Assembly: GCF_017355165.1 (NCBI RefSeq)
Contig: NZ_JADILK010000047.1
Location: 1 to 34,976, forward strand
Source of the DNA: Bacillus sp. SD075
GTDB lineage: Bacteria; Bacillota; Bacilli; Bacillales; DSM-1321
Length of the DNA: 34,976 bases
Reading direction: 5' to 3'
Below the pieces are notes generated by a model. That model ran no database searches and was not told where the DNA came from. It saw only the letters and a program-made list of their open reading frames with translations. The position numbers and the translations under genes were made by a program. The first letter of the stretch is position 1. Each line of letters starts with the position of its first letter. Shown piece by piece: positions 1-9,188 of this stretch.

Positions 1-471
1 ATTATACGATTGCAAGGCTAGGTTAATATCGCCTTTAGCCTGTTTCATCACTTCCGCAAAATATTTAACGCCAATCTGAATAGAGTATTCAGGGTCAGTA
101 ATAGCTCCGCGTGGAAGCCCGATTGATTCGGAAGACTGCATAACGTCTAAATGCCGTCCACCCGATTCCTGTTGAATCAGAGCCATAATAAGCCCGACAT
201 ATTCACCAATCCCGTTTTGTTCCGCATACTTCCGAATTAAAGGTTCATATCTCAAAACATCAGCTGACACTTGTGCAGTTCCTCCGGCTCCTTCGCCAGA
301 CATTCCCGATTCAAACTGATTCTCACCACCCAAACTAATTGAAATAAACAAAGCAAATCCGAAAATGGAAGTGAAGAGAAGATGGATGCCTGCAATAATC
401 CAAGTAATAGGGTTTTTGAGAATGGCAATGGTTCCAACGACTTTTGCACCTTTCTTCAAAATTCCTTGCAT
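1..471 (-). CDS. CwlT-like cell-wall hydrolase of the conjugation operon, N-terminal part (cut by window edge)
   Basis: The visible 157 codons start MQGILKKGAKVVGTIAILKN, with one membrane segment at about residues 20-45, a short Gly/Ser linker, then a lysozyme-like/SLT fold. The catalytic-type Glu is in ALIQQESGG, followed by the motif IGVKYFAEVMKQAKGD and LALQSYN at the window edge. In ICEBs1 the equivalent CwlT is a two-domain enzyme (muramidase plus NlpC/P60 peptidase) that opens peptidoglycan for the mating channel; the second domain would lie outside the window. The start at 471 has a good ribosome site (AGAAAGGAG) 5 nt upstream. It is the last visible gene of the minus-strand conjugation operon, 98 bp after conG, with a hairpin between them. 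The family call is firm; whether the second domain is present is unknown. Confidence 0.8.
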   Translation of the reverse strand, partial: MQGILKKGAKVVGTIAILKNPITWIIAGIHLLFTSIFGFALFISISLGGENQFESGMSGEGAGGTAQVSADVLRYEPLIRKYAEQNGIGEYVGLIMALIQQESGGRHLDVMQSSESIGLPRGAITDPEYSIQIGVKYFAEVMKQAKGDINLALQSYN

Positions 472-496
472 ATGAACTCCTTTCTAAAAGAAATTC

Positions 497-545
497 TGAC
501 ACAATTAATGGCGGCTGATTCACGAAAATAGATGTAATTGTGTCA
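497..545 (-). other. Perfect 11-bp inverted repeat between conG and cwlT
   Basis: TGACACAATTA (497-507) and TAATTGTGTCA (535-545) are perfect inverted repeats separated by 27 nt. In the minus-strand transcript this forms a stem between the conG stop and the cwlT ribosome site. There is no U-run, so it is not a standard terminator. It could be an mRNA processing or stability element, or a protein-binding palindrome. Confidence 0.5.
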
Positions 546-569
546 AAGTGCTTCTCTCGAATATCATGT

Positions 570-2612
570 TTACTCGTTTTTTGATTCCGGGTCTTTAGGT
601 TCCCTGCTCTCCGAACGTTTGACGGGTTTGGAAGGTGTTGCATTAGCTTTTCTAGCATTAATCTTCTGTTGAATTTCCCACTGCGTTAGGTGTTTGACGG
701 GTTCTCTTGAAGCTGCTACTTCTTGTTGGCTTTCCATTCTGGTTGCTGGGTTACGATGCGGGGAATGCTGATTTTCACGGTTAGTTGATCCCACTGTCCG
801 TTGGCTAGTAGGCTTAGGCGTCTCTTGTTTTCTGCTTTCTTGTCTATTTGAATTCGGAGGGTTCGAACTCGGCTTCCGAGCTTCCGAAACGGTACGTTCG
901 GAACTTCGGGCTGCTTGGCCCTTGATTGTACCTTTACCTGTTGCCCCTTCCGCTTTTTCACTTTTATAATCCTTTAGACTCACAATGGCAGCTCCTGCAT
1001 TTCGTGAAGCTGATCGATTGGCCGTATCTGTCGCTAACGACGTTGCTGTATTTTTCGAGCCTTTTCCAGTTGCTTGTTGCCCTTGATTTTTCCCTGTTCC
1101 TTGTTTTTGAGATGTATTCTCTCCCACCGCTTTTCGGTACTCTGACCTTCCACCGTTTGCTACTGGAGGATTGGTAAAAGTCTTTCGGCCTGTACCTTCT
1201 TTTCCTGACTGAAATTCTTCTTGACGCTTTTTATTTTGGTGGCTTCTATAAGCTGTACCGACCATTCTTTTTGCTCCTTTGAATCCTTTTTCTCCAGCGT
1301 CACCCATCTTATCAAATGTATTAGTTGTAGCTCTCTCCACTACTTGCTGACCTTGAACCATACCAGCAGAGGCAACCTCAAAGATTTCGGAACGGTATTT
1401 AAACAATCCCCAAATGGTAATGCAGATTAGAAAAACCACAAACGCATACCCTTCTACACCATTGGTTACTTTTACTGATTCGTAAAGCAAGGTGACCAGT
1501 CCAGTAATAACGGAAATCAACAGAACTAATCCCGCTTTCATAAGTAGTACACCCACAAGCTTCTTCCCGTGATTCAATGCAGTCTCACTATAAGACGGAA
1601 TTAAAGAAAGAACTAATGGAATAGCTGTGAAAATAACCAATGCCAGGAACCATAGTTGAAGCAAAAACTTAAAGATACCTAACAACAAGATCGGTATGGA
1701 AAGCGCTATGGTTGAAAGGATAGTGACAATCAAGAATCCAAACCGTTCACCACTAAAACTGGAAGACATTTGTTTATTTCCGGTTTTAACCTCATCAGTT
1801 ACAATGTCGCTCCTTTGTTCTTGCCCCTCTCCAGTATAAGGTTTAATTTCTAAAAGCTTATCTACCCGGTTGGGATCCTCGCTTACCACTTCAGATTCTT
1901 TTGTTGAGCCATAATTTAAAAGTAAATACGGACGCTTGACCATAAGATTAAATAATTGATTTTCCAATACTGCAATTCCCTCTTTAGAATCGTAAGCAGC
2001 GTTACTGTCAAACTCATCAGAACTGATCAGCACATTTGCAGAGCTGGCAATCCCTTCGAGTTCCGCCCCTCTATCATTCAACCATTTTATATTTCCTGCC
2101 GTATTAGAATAAAACCAAAACGTAAGCACCATGATCGCCAACGCACCAATAATCGCTTTTACCGCATGGCCGACTTGTTGATTTACAAAGTAACGCCAGG
2201 CTGCTATGCCTCCTACTAAAATGACAAACAAAGATAAGAAGGTTCCAGACATAATCTCATAGATTCGTTCACTCATAATTCCCGCTTCATCAACAATACT
2301 GCTAATTAAATCAAAGGACATTAATTCATTAACGGAATAGAGAGTAAAACTCGCGATGGTCTTGTTGAATCCCCATGTAGCTTCGTTAATGGCATGCAAT
2401 GCACGGTCGCCAGCCTCCATGATACCGTCGCCAATATCAGCTTCCATCTGATAATGATAGAAAGGATATTCCTTACTTTCCAAAGTCACACGACCAACTG
2501 TTTCCTCCTTTTTTTGAACAGTTGTTGCGGCATCCTCGGCAAATGAACCCGTTGGCAAAAGAAGAAACAACAGCACTAAACAAAAGCCTAAGCCTTGTTT
2601 AAGGATTTGCAT
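570..2612 (-). CDS. ConG/TcpH-like mobilome membrane protein (CD3337/EF1877-type)
   Basis: This 680-residue protein starts with a signal peptide (FCLVLLFLLLPTGSFAEDA). A large loop and hydrophobic segments follow at about residues 120-165 and then 290-410 (FLIVTILSTIALSIPILLLGIFKFL, LVGVLLMKAGLVLLISVITG, FVVFLICITIWGLFKY). The last 250 residues are hydrophilic and rich in Ser, Arg, Gln and Lys, probably disordered and cytoplasmic. The layout matches ConG (YddG) of ICEBs1 and TcpH of pCW3, polytopic proteins of the Gram-positive conjugation channel and roughly VirB6-like. A strong site (aaggagggattgg) precedes the ATG. It lies between the lipoprotein gene and cwlT, the place expected from ICEBs1. 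The family call rests on topology and order more than on diagnostic residues. Confidence 0.8.
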   Translation of the reverse strand: MQILKQGLGFCLVLLFLLLPTGSFAEDAATTVQKKEETVGRVTLESKEYPFYHYQMEADIGDGIMEAGDRALHAINEATWGFNKTIASFTLYSVNELMSFDLISSIVDEAGIMSERIYEIMSGTFLSLFVILVGGIAAWRYFVNQQVGHAVKAIIGALAIMVLTFWFYSNTAGNIKWLNDRGAELEGIASSANVLISSDEFDSNAAYDSKEGIAVLENQLFNLMVKRPYLLLNYGSTKESEVVSEDPNRVDKLLEIKPYTGEGQEQRSDIVTDEVKTGNKQMSSSFSGERFGFLIVTILSTIALSIPILLLGIFKFLLQLWFLALVIFTAIPLVLSLIPSYSETALNHGKKLVGVLLMKAGLVLLISVITGLVTLLYESVKVTNGVEGYAFVVFLICITIWGLFKYRSEIFEVASAGMVQGQQVVERATTNTFDKMGDAGEKGFKGAKRMVGTAYRSHQNKKRQEEFQSGKEGTGRKTFTNPPVANGGRSEYRKAVGENTSQKQGTGKNQGQQATGKGSKNTATSLATDTANRSASRNAGAAIVSLKDYKSEKAEGATGKGTIKGQAARSSERTVSEARKPSSNPPNSNRQESRKQETPKPTSQRTVGSTNRENQHSPHRNPATRMESQQEVAASREPVKHLTQWEIQQKINARKANATPSKPVKRSESREPKDPESKNE

Positions 2613-2623
2613 CCAATCCCTCC

Positions 2624-3054
2624 TTATTTGCAGTTAATGCACGCTTCACGTTTGAAACTTTCTTTTATTTCATCCTGATTTATATCTTTGCTTTTTTCTA
2701 TATCAATCTTCAACTCATCATCTTTTTCACGAACAACATAACCATCTTCTACCTTATTTTCTTCTTCAGGATTAGTATAAAAAAAAGACTATAATACCAA
2801 TCATTTTCTTCGTCGTAATAAACTTCAATTTGCATATCCTCGTACGTAAGATCATTTTCTCTTAAGGGAGTATCTTTATGAATCTCATAGGTTCCCTGTT
2901 CATATAAAAACTGTTGCTCACGTTCATAATCAGCTTTAAGCGTGGCTTTTTCCCATTCGTAAGTTACTTTCGCTATATCTTCAGAAGATAGGCCTTGATT
3001 ACACCCGGTTAAAAGTGCAATCAAAGCAATGAAAGAGATTAATAATTTTTTCAC
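2624..3054 (-). pseudogene. Conjugation-operon lipoprotein, frameshifted at an A/T homopolymer
   Basis: The start is GTG at 3054, overlapping the conE stop (GTGA). The product begins MKKLLISFIALIALLTGCNQ with a clear lipobox (LLTGC), then an acidic region with DLTYEDMQIEVYYDEENDWYYSLF. In the frame as given it stops at 2749 after a short unlikely tail (FILILKKKIR). The next frame continues without a stop as YTNPEEENKVEDGYVVREKD and on to 2624, just before the conG ribosome site. The switch falls on a run of eight T (plus-strand A8 at 2779-2786); nine or six would restore about 143 residues. I do not recognise the family. It may be an accessory channel lipoprotein, and the break may be real, phase-variable or an assembly error. 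Confidence 0.7.
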
Positions 3055-5501
3055 ATGAACGCCTCCTCAGTCTCTGCTCTCCCACGATCACTTTCTTTTG
3101 TGTTGAAGGCACTAATCCACTCATCAAACAATACATCCGTCTGAATCTTGGCTGTTCGCCCGTACATGTCTTCCACAATACACTGACCTTCTGAAAGGTT
3201 TTTCAGCATATCTCGGTTGGCTTTGTTATCTTCCATCCCGAGGAACTCAATAATATTTCCAGCTTCTTCGGTTGTTTTCGCTTTAAAAGCAAACTTCGTG
3301 CCAATATTCTCTTTGATCTGTGGCTTGTTGTATTCATAAGTGGACTGCGTGACGATATATACAGCAGATCGTAAAGAACGCCCTGTACGAAGTAATTCAT
3401 TGATAAGACGATCGCCAGCACCCGTATTCATAAGCATCCATGCTTCCTCAAAAATCGTCATCTTAACGACGGAATCATCCCGAGCAAATTTCGTTGCAAA
3501 TTTGGCCAGTGGCTGCATGAGAGCAACGGCAATGTGTTCGTCTCTTGTTACGGCCTTTTCTCCTTCATCCGGAAGATTCAAATTTTGAATCTGTAAAATA
3601 TTCACTTGTTCATCAAGGCTAATCCCATCAACATCACCATCTGAAAACATGAGTTTAGCAACCCCGTTTGTACCGATCTCATACAGTAGATCGCCCACAT
3701 TTTTCACGTCCTGATCGTCGGACTCCTGCAAATAACGAACGACTTTCAATAGTCCCGGCTTCTCTTCTTGTTGAAGTACATGACGAACACCTTTATAAAT
3801 GGCAGTTTTCACATTCCGTTCGTTCGATTGAAGCTCTGATAAGTATTCAAGAACGCCGACTGCTGCATCTTGCCCCTCTTCCCCTTCAAGGAAAGTAAGG
3901 GGGTCAAGCTTCCCTGCATCCTTTTTCTCACTTGATAGAGTGATATAGTTGAAACTTTCAATCAACTCTTTAAAGAAGGGAGCCGTACGCTCCATTTCAG
4001 GCGTAAGGGCTTGCTTGAATTTCTTTTCTACTTCGTTCTTAGGATCCGTCATAAGGACTTTCGCTCCGAAAAAAACGCCATTCAATAAAATATCTTTTAG
4101 TAGATACGATTTCCCCATCCCTGTCGGTCCCGAGATGGTCACATGCGGGGAAGAATATTTTGAACCCTTTAAGCCCAAATGGGCTAGGAACGGATGGTAA
4201 AAAACGAGAGATTGCGAACTTTCAATGCTTTCCCCATCATGCGATATATTTTTTCCGAGATAGAATCCCACAGTATTTCCGATTTTTCGTGTAAGAGAGA
4301 AAAGGGATTCGGCAAATGATTCAGGAGTAAGTATTTGTTCCCAATCCTCCGCTACAATTTTGGCTGCTGGTAACGATTGATGGAACAAAAGGAGTTGGTC
4401 AGCAAGTGGCTGCACCATTTCAATTTGCTGGTCTTTAAAATCTGATTTAAGCCTTCTGGCCCGTTTTCGGACTTCTTCTTTGGTTTGACCGTATACAACA
4501 AAATTGATGTGCGTTCTAAGAAGTGGTTTTCCTTGATTTTTAATTTCATTTTCTAGTTCATGCAGAAGCTCACGTCCTGTATTGATTAAGCTGTCGTCGT
4601 CCTCATTTGCTTCAATCAATTGAGCATCTTGATCGCGAAAGCGTTTTTTAATGGTATTGGTTTGGCTCTCGTCATCTTTTTTCATTTTGTAGATGGTCCG
4701 CATATTGACTTCTACCGGAAAGTGATAGGACTGAAAAAAGTAAGCCCACTCTTTATGACTTAGATCAACTGGAAATTCCGAAACAGGAAGGAAAGCACAC
4801 CATGATTCATCATCCAGCTGTCTAATATTGAGATAGCCGGCTTTTCCTGGATCGAGAATACCTTCCGTAAGGCTGTAAACACTTCCGTCACCGTCAGGCT
4901 GCCCTTGGCCTCTAACAAACTGATGACGAATGATATAGCGTAATTCTTTTTCTTTCACCCTGAAAGCCCCTAGATAATTATTCATAGTTGTATAAGCATC
5001 TTCCTCGGATTCTTCAAACATGCTGATTGTTAAATCGTCAACTTCATGCCCTCCAAAACCAGCAAGCTTTTGCAAATAACGGTTCATACTTTTAAAAGAA
5101 GAAGAAAAGGTACTAAGTATGTTTTCGTCCAGCTCCCTTTTCTTTAACTTCACGCCTACAAAAAATTTGTATTCTACAACATGTTTAGCTTCTTCACGCA
5201 AGATCTCTTTTGCCCGTTCTGCATAATACTTCCCTATTTCGGCATAGTTGCCTTCATACTGTTGTTGCAAACTGTCCATACGCTTATCAATATCAACAGG
5301 GATCGGAACGATTTTATAGTCAATTTCCTCAAAGGCCGCTAATTGCCAAGCAAGCCTTTGAAGACGGTTAACCAGATTATTTTCGGCTTCCTGCTCATTC
5401 ACGCCTACCGTATTTTCATGTAGACGATAGTAAGACCAAGCCTCCATATCATGTGTGTAGATCACATTATCTTTATAAGATTGAATCGGAAATTGTATCA
5501 C
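3051..5501 (-). CDS. ConE/TcpF-like VirB4-family conjugation ATPase
   Basis: The 816-residue protein has the VirB4 plan: an N-terminal region of about 400 residues, then a RecA-like ATPase domain with Walker A GPTGMGKSYLLKD (around residue 455) and Walker B VVKMTIFEEAWMLM. A following TGRSLRSAVYIVTQST segment matches the sensor region of the family. It would energise assembly of, or transport through, the conjugation channel at the inner face of the membrane. The start is GTG at 5501 (aaggtggtgg upstream), 12 nt after the ConD stop. The stop overlaps the lipoprotein start. Length and motifs agree with ConE of ICEBs1 (about 830 residues). This is the most securely identified gene of the module. 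Confidence 0.92.
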   Translation of the reverse strand: MIQFPIQSYKDNVIYTHDMEAWSYYRLHENTVGVNEQEAENNLVNRLQRLAWQLAAFEEIDYKIVPIPVDIDKRMDSLQQQYEGNYAEIGKYYAERAKEILREEAKHVVEYKFFVGVKLKKRELDENILSTFSSSFKSMNRYLQKLAGFGGHEVDDLTISMFEESEEDAYTTMNNYLGAFRVKEKELRYIIRHQFVRGQGQPDGDGSVYSLTEGILDPGKAGYLNIRQLDDESWCAFLPVSEFPVDLSHKEWAYFFQSYHFPVEVNMRTIYKMKKDDESQTNTIKKRFRDQDAQLIEANEDDDSLINTGRELLHELENEIKNQGKPLLRTHINFVVYGQTKEEVRKRARRLKSDFKDQQIEMVQPLADQLLLFHQSLPAAKIVAEDWEQILTPESFAESLFSLTRKIGNTVGFYLGKNISHDGESIESSQSLVFYHPFLAHLGLKGSKYSSPHVTISGPTGMGKSYLLKDILLNGVFFGAKVLMTDPKNEVEKKFKQALTPEMERTAPFFKELIESFNYITLSSEKKDAGKLDPLTFLEGEEGQDAAVGVLEYLSELQSNERNVKTAIYKGVRHVLQQEEKPGLLKVVRYLQESDDQDVKNVGDLLYEIGTNGVAKLMFSDGDVDGISLDEQVNILQIQNLNLPDEGEKAVTRDEHIAVALMQPLAKFATKFARDDSVVKMTIFEEAWMLMNTGAGDRLINELLRTGRSLRSAVYIVTQSTYEYNKPQIKENIGTKFAFKAKTTEEAGNIIEFLGMEDNKANRDMLKNLSEGQCIVEDMYGRTAKIQTDVLFDEWISAFNTKESDRGRAETEEAFM

Positions 5502-5513
5502 GGTACCACCACC

Positions 5514-5903
5514 TTATTGGAATCGCTCGTAAGACTGTGCTTTCTTCATCTGTGGCTGGTAAATGGGTTTATGGCTGCTGTAACTAAAACGCTTAGTATA
5601 TAAATATCGAAAGTACCCGATAAAAAAACGGTCAAGTCGTTTACCGTCCAATTTGCTTCTACAGATCGCCCCGGCGATCATCCACGGCAGCACGGCGTAA
5701 AAAGCCAGTTGCAAAGCCGTCGGCAGGACCTGATTAATACTCCCTCTGAAAAGAAAGAGAACACCGAAAAGCAATAGAGCAACAATGATTTGCCTGATCT
5801 CAATCCCTTTGGAAAAGACGAGAGATTTATCATTTTTTCCAATTTTCCAAATTTTTAAGGGATATTTGAAAAATTTCCGATAGCTATAGGCTGCCGGCCT
5901 CAT
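5514..5903 (-). CDS. ConD/TcpE-family conjugation membrane protein
   Basis: About 129 residues beginning MRPAAYSYRKFFKYPLKIWK. I chose this start because its ATG overlaps the upstream stop as ATGA, which indicates translational coupling; an earlier ATG at 5933 would overlap the upstream gene by 34 nt. Two adjacent hydrophobic segments (IIVALLLFGVLFLF and LQLAFYAVLPWMIAGAI) are followed by a basic C-terminal tail (RFFIGYFRYLYTKRFSY). Size, two membrane helices and position directly before conE match TcpE/ConD, a small inner-membrane channel component. The family is known mostly from genetics; no catalytic residues are expected. Confidence 0.82.
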   Translation of the reverse strand: MRPAAYSYRKFFKYPLKIWKIGKNDKSLVFSKGIEIRQIIVALLLFGVLFLFRGSINQVLPTALQLAFYAVLPWMIAGAICRSKLDGKRLDRFFIGYFRYLYTKRFSYSSHKPIYQPQMKKAQSYERFQ

Positions 5904-6130
5904 GAAAGCCCACCGCTTTTTACTTGGTTCCAAATAGCTGTGGCCATACTTTCAAACTCACCCGGATTAGCGACAATCACGTAGCAAACGACCGCAAAAA
6001 TAAAGCTAGAAAAAAACTGCCCCCATCGTTGAGAGATAAACGCTCGAACAATCATGACGACCATTACAATAAACAAGATCGCGGCGACCTGGGCTGAAAC
6101 ATAATCGGTAAGACCTGTAATATCTGGCAT
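5900..6130 (-). CDS. Small ConC/TcpD-like conjugation membrane protein
   Basis: 76 residues starting MPDITGLTDYVSAQVAAILF. Two hydrophobic helices (ILFIVMVVMIVRAFI and FFSSFIFAVVCYVIVA) make it a small integral membrane protein. The ATG at 6130 is preceded by AGGAGG at about 10 nt; an in-frame TTG at 6136 would sit too close to that site. It lies between the ConB and ConD homologues, where ICEBs1 and pCW3 carry a similar small membrane gene. Its stop overlaps the next start by 4 nt. The assignment is by order and topology. Confidence 0.72.
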   Translation of the reverse strand: MPDITGLTDYVSAQVAAILFIVMVVMIVRAFISQRWGQFFSSFIFAVVCYVIVANPGEFESMATAIWNQVKSGGLS

Positions 6131-6136
6131 GTACAA

Positions 6137-7213
6137 TCATCCTCCTATAGTGTGTGTTAATTCTTGAACATAATAGTTATTGTTTTGCTTGCTCACAACA
6201 AGGGTAAACGGGTGTTTGGATTGAAGTCCCGTATTCGCCTCCTGTAAGAGCACAAGCGTCTTCACCATGTATTGCCCTTCTTTCTGTCCATCATAAACCA
6301 CAAAATCTTCCAGTCCCTTATACTCGTAAAGGTCTTTAAGAGATTCAGGGTTTTCCATAAGATACGACATTTCCTCAATAGAATTAGTCGTATAAGAGGT
6401 GAAAAATTGTGTAGCAAACTGTTTAAGATCACTTTCAGCCTTTGTATTCTTATTGGCTTGATCGGTTTTATCCGTAATAGCTGTTAATCTTGTAGCACTC
6501 GGAAGAACTTGATAGTACGGCTGCTCAATGACGTTGAAGGAAGTTCCGTCTGTTCCAAGCCGAACAACGATCATTTGCTGTTTTTTACCTAGCGATTCTT
6601 CTGCCATAGGTACCTTTTCTTCCTTCACTAACTCTTCTTTGCCTTCTGCGCTTTTCTTCACTTCCACTTGTTCTTTTTTCTCTACGATCTTGAAAAGTTC
6701 ATATTCTATACGATACACATAACTGGCCGCAGCTTCCGAAACGTCTTTCACATCATATAAACTAGCACTCTTCAAAACTCGTTTCCCTTTAAACTCTGAA
6801 AGGTTTTCCAACTGTCCAACTTCCAACCCTTCAGCAAGAAAACTTTGGAGTGCCTTGGAGCGCTCTTCTCGCTTCTTTTCGTCATTGGATATGTTGATAT
6901 ACGTTTTAATAAATGTTCTGGCATAGTCTTCACCAGCAGGTGAATTGGCAAAACCCACTTCATTTAGGCTGGCGATCTGCGCCGTTGCTTCATCCTGGTA
7001 TCCATTTACCTTTTCGTTCAAGAAACCTGTTCGAGACCATGATTGGAAGGTGAAAAAGATCACCCCGAAAAGTACAGCCCAAAATACAAAGCTAAATGCC
7101 ATTCGTCCATTAAACCGCGACGACTTGAGTCGCCTTTCATCTTTCAAGATTTTCTTGCGCCCTCGATCTGCATGGTTCCTAAACCCCTGCTTAAGCTTAT
7201 CAAGAAGCTTCAT
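6137..7213 (-). CDS. ConB/TcpC-family conjugation channel protein (VirB8-like)
   Basis: 358 residues: a short basic cytoplasmic N-terminus (LKQGFRNHADRGRKKILKDE), one membrane segment at about residues 40-58 (MAFSFVFWAVLFGVIFF), then an extracytoplasmic part. The latter carries two regions typical of TcpC, each with an NTF2-like/VirB8-like fold: first around ARTFIKTYINISNDEKKREE, second around LKQFATQFFTSYTTNSIEEM to the end. Such proteins form the channel base and contact the coupling ATPase and the wall hydrolase. The start has a strong AGGAGGG site, and the gene overlaps the coupling-protein gene by 14 nt. The Lys/Glu-rich stretch in the middle (about 175-195) looks like an interdomain linker. 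Confidence 0.85.
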   Translation of the reverse strand: MKLLDKLKQGFRNHADRGRKKILKDERRLKSSRFNGRMAFSFVFWAVLFGVIFFTFQSWSRTGFLNEKVNGYQDEATAQIASLNEVGFANSPAGEDYARTFIKTYINISNDEKKREERSKALQSFLAEGLEVGQLENLSEFKGKRVLKSASLYDVKDVSEAAASYVYRIEYELFKIVEKKEQVEVKKSAEGKEELVKEEKVPMAEESLGKKQQMIVVRLGTDGTSFNVIEQPYYQVLPSATRLTAITDKTDQANKNTKAESDLKQFATQFFTSYTTNSIEEMSYLMENPESLKDLYEYKGLEDFVVYDGQKEGQYMVKTLVLLQEANTGLQSKHPFTLVVSKQNNNYYVQELTHTIGG

Positions 7214-9188
7214 TTGATGGAATCCCTCCTAATTCTAGTGCGTTTCGTACATACACTCGGCGGAAATAGGTATCGCCAACATCTTCTTCAACCATTTTAC
7301 GATTAATGAAAATTTCTCCGATTTGCAAATTTTTAATCTCACTTGGATTCGCCTTAAACCGTTCTACATCACGAACGGTTCCCATTTTTGCTTCATACCG
7401 AATGCGAGGATATTTCTTTTCAATCTGTTGCGTAATTTCCCGGTCCGAATACGTACCAAATACTTGTGCGATTCGTTCGGCATCCTTGGATGAATTGACA
7501 CGGCCCGTTGCGATAATATTGCAGTTAGAAATGATTTGCTCCGTCATAACCGGGTCAATAGCGTCAATGTCAGACAGGGTTTGAGTAGAGATAATACATT
7601 CAAATCCTGCGGAACGTGATTTATTAACAATATCTACAATTCTGCGATCACCATAAGCAGAAAACTCATCATATACACCAAAAATCGATTTACGCCCCTG
7701 AGCCTGTCTGTAAGCTATCAAACTATTAACATCAAGAATAATCATTTTTCCAATCTTTTTAATATAATCGGCATATCGGCTTCCGGAAATACTGAAAATG
7801 ACGACATCGTTATGATCTGTGATTTTTTGAAGATCAATCCCGGTCTCACTTTCCACAAACAAATGCCCGAGGTCAGATTCCAGCAGCTCTCCTAGCTGCA
7901 TTTTCAATCGTGTCAGGCAGCCCTCCACAATCTCTTCAGGAAATTCATCATCTAAAACCTTTTTTATATGTTGCATACCCTCTTCAAGCTTCGTGACAGA
8001 TCTCGTCCGCTTCTCTATAACCGTTTTTTTGACCATTGCCTTCTTTGGTACTGAAGTTGTTATAAAACCGCTTAAATCGTCATCCTGTGACGCTGACGCT
8101 GCCTTTTCGACGATAACTTCTTCCTCTACTTCAACCTCAAACTCTTCTTCGATTTCCACCTGGCTGCTGTGTTCCCTGAAAAATTCGCTCATATACTTAT
8201 AATTGGTTAATTTTGCAATGGTCTTGATCTCTCTAGGAACACCCGCTTCATCAATCAGTTTCACCACAAGTTGCAAATAACGGGAAGCAATATCGGTATA
8301 GTACGCTCCATCCCCTTCACTCGAAAAACTGAAAAGCGACATGAGCTTATCTCGTGTTTCGGTGGGGGTACCGTTCTTGATCGGGTTGTACGTGAGATCA
8401 TCCATTTCAGAAAACAGATACACTTTCCTGCCATATGCTTCGCACAACGCCTTAAATTCAAGCATAGACTTCCTTTCGCCCTTCCCATCCATGAAAATAA
8501 CCGGTTTTTCCTGCTGCAAGGCTGATTCCATTAAAGAAGCAATCAACGTGGTCTTCCCGGTACCGGTTCCCCCTGTTGCAAGCATGTGATAATTGAGCTC
8601 TTTTGAATCAAGTACTACACGTTCTTTAAAATCTGTGTACCCGACAAAAACTTCTCTGGAGGGTTTATTTCGATACTGCTGCTGTTTCTTGTCCAAAAAC
8701 TTCACTCGGTTTTTACGAAAAGCTCTATATTTCTGCTCTTCCTTTTGCTTTTTCACCTGACCAGATTTTGTTGTCACTCTCTGTTTCCAAAAGTATTTGG
8801 CGAAGATAAAAAATCCAAATGAGAAAATAAACGCTAATCCTAATAAAACAAGATAGGAAGTAGTTGTCGCTGTAATCACATTTCCCTGATTGAAAAACCT
8901 TTCCACGCCCGCCGACATATACGGAACATTCATTTCTGAAATCAATCCAAAATAACTGAGGATACGCCCTGTTTGAAATTGCCAAAACAATATAACAACC
9001 CCAAATGCAAGGGCTGCGTACGAAATCCAATTTCGCTTAAAAAGATTACTAATCGCAAAAATCAGCATTCCGAGCATTGCCGGAAGAAAAAACAAAATCC
9101 CTATCATCCCGATTAAACCGTAAATCACAAGATCGCCAATCATTCGATCGGTTTCAGTCTGTTTAGGCTCCCCCTGTTTCTCCATCAT
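7200..9188 (-). CDS. VirD4/TraG-type coupling ATPase
   Basis: About 662 residues from MMEKQGEPKQTETDRM; an upstream in-frame ATG at 9245 would overlap the preceding gene by 83 nt, so I prefer 9188. N-terminal membrane segments (LVIYGLIGMIGILFFLPAML and others to about residue 140) precede a P-loop ATPase domain. Walker A is ATGGTGTGKTTLIASLM, with VIFMDGKGERK after it and Walker B FGVYDEFSAYGDRRIVDI, then CIISTQTLSDID, which are hallmarks of TraG/TraD coupling proteins. It would deliver the relaxase-DNA complex to the channel. An acidic/Val-rich insert (EIEEEFEVEVEEEVIVEK) interrupts the all-alpha region between the Walker motifs. The downstream start overlaps its stop. Confidence 0.88.
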   Translation of the reverse strand: MMEKQGEPKQTETDRMIGDLVIYGLIGMIGILFFLPAMLGMLIFAISNLFKRNWISYAALAFGVVILFWQFQTGRILSYFGLISEMNVPYMSAGVERFFNQGNVITATTTSYLVLLGLAFIFSFGFFIFAKYFWKQRVTTKSGQVKKQKEEQKYRAFRKNRVKFLDKKQQQYRNKPSREVFVGYTDFKERVVLDSKELNYHMLATGGTGTGKTTLIASLMESALQQEKPVIFMDGKGERKSMLEFKALCEAYGRKVYLFSEMDDLTYNPIKNGTPTETRDKLMSLFSFSSEGDGAYYTDIASRYLQLVVKLIDEAGVPREIKTIAKLTNYKYMSEFFREHSSQVEIEEEFEVEVEEEVIVEKAASASQDDDLSGFITTSVPKKAMVKKTVIEKRTRSVTKLEEGMQHIKKVLDDEFPEEIVEGCLTRLKMQLGELLESDLGHLFVESETGIDLQKITDHNDVVIFSISGSRYADYIKKIGKMIILDVNSLIAYRQAQGRKSIFGVYDEFSAYGDRRIVDIVNKSRSAGFECIISTQTLSDIDAIDPVMTEQIISNCNIIATGRVNSSKDAERIAQVFGTYSDREITQQIEKKYPRIRYEAKMGTVRDVERFKANPSEIKNLQIGEIFINRKMVEEDVGDTYFRRVYVRNALELGGIPSNEAS

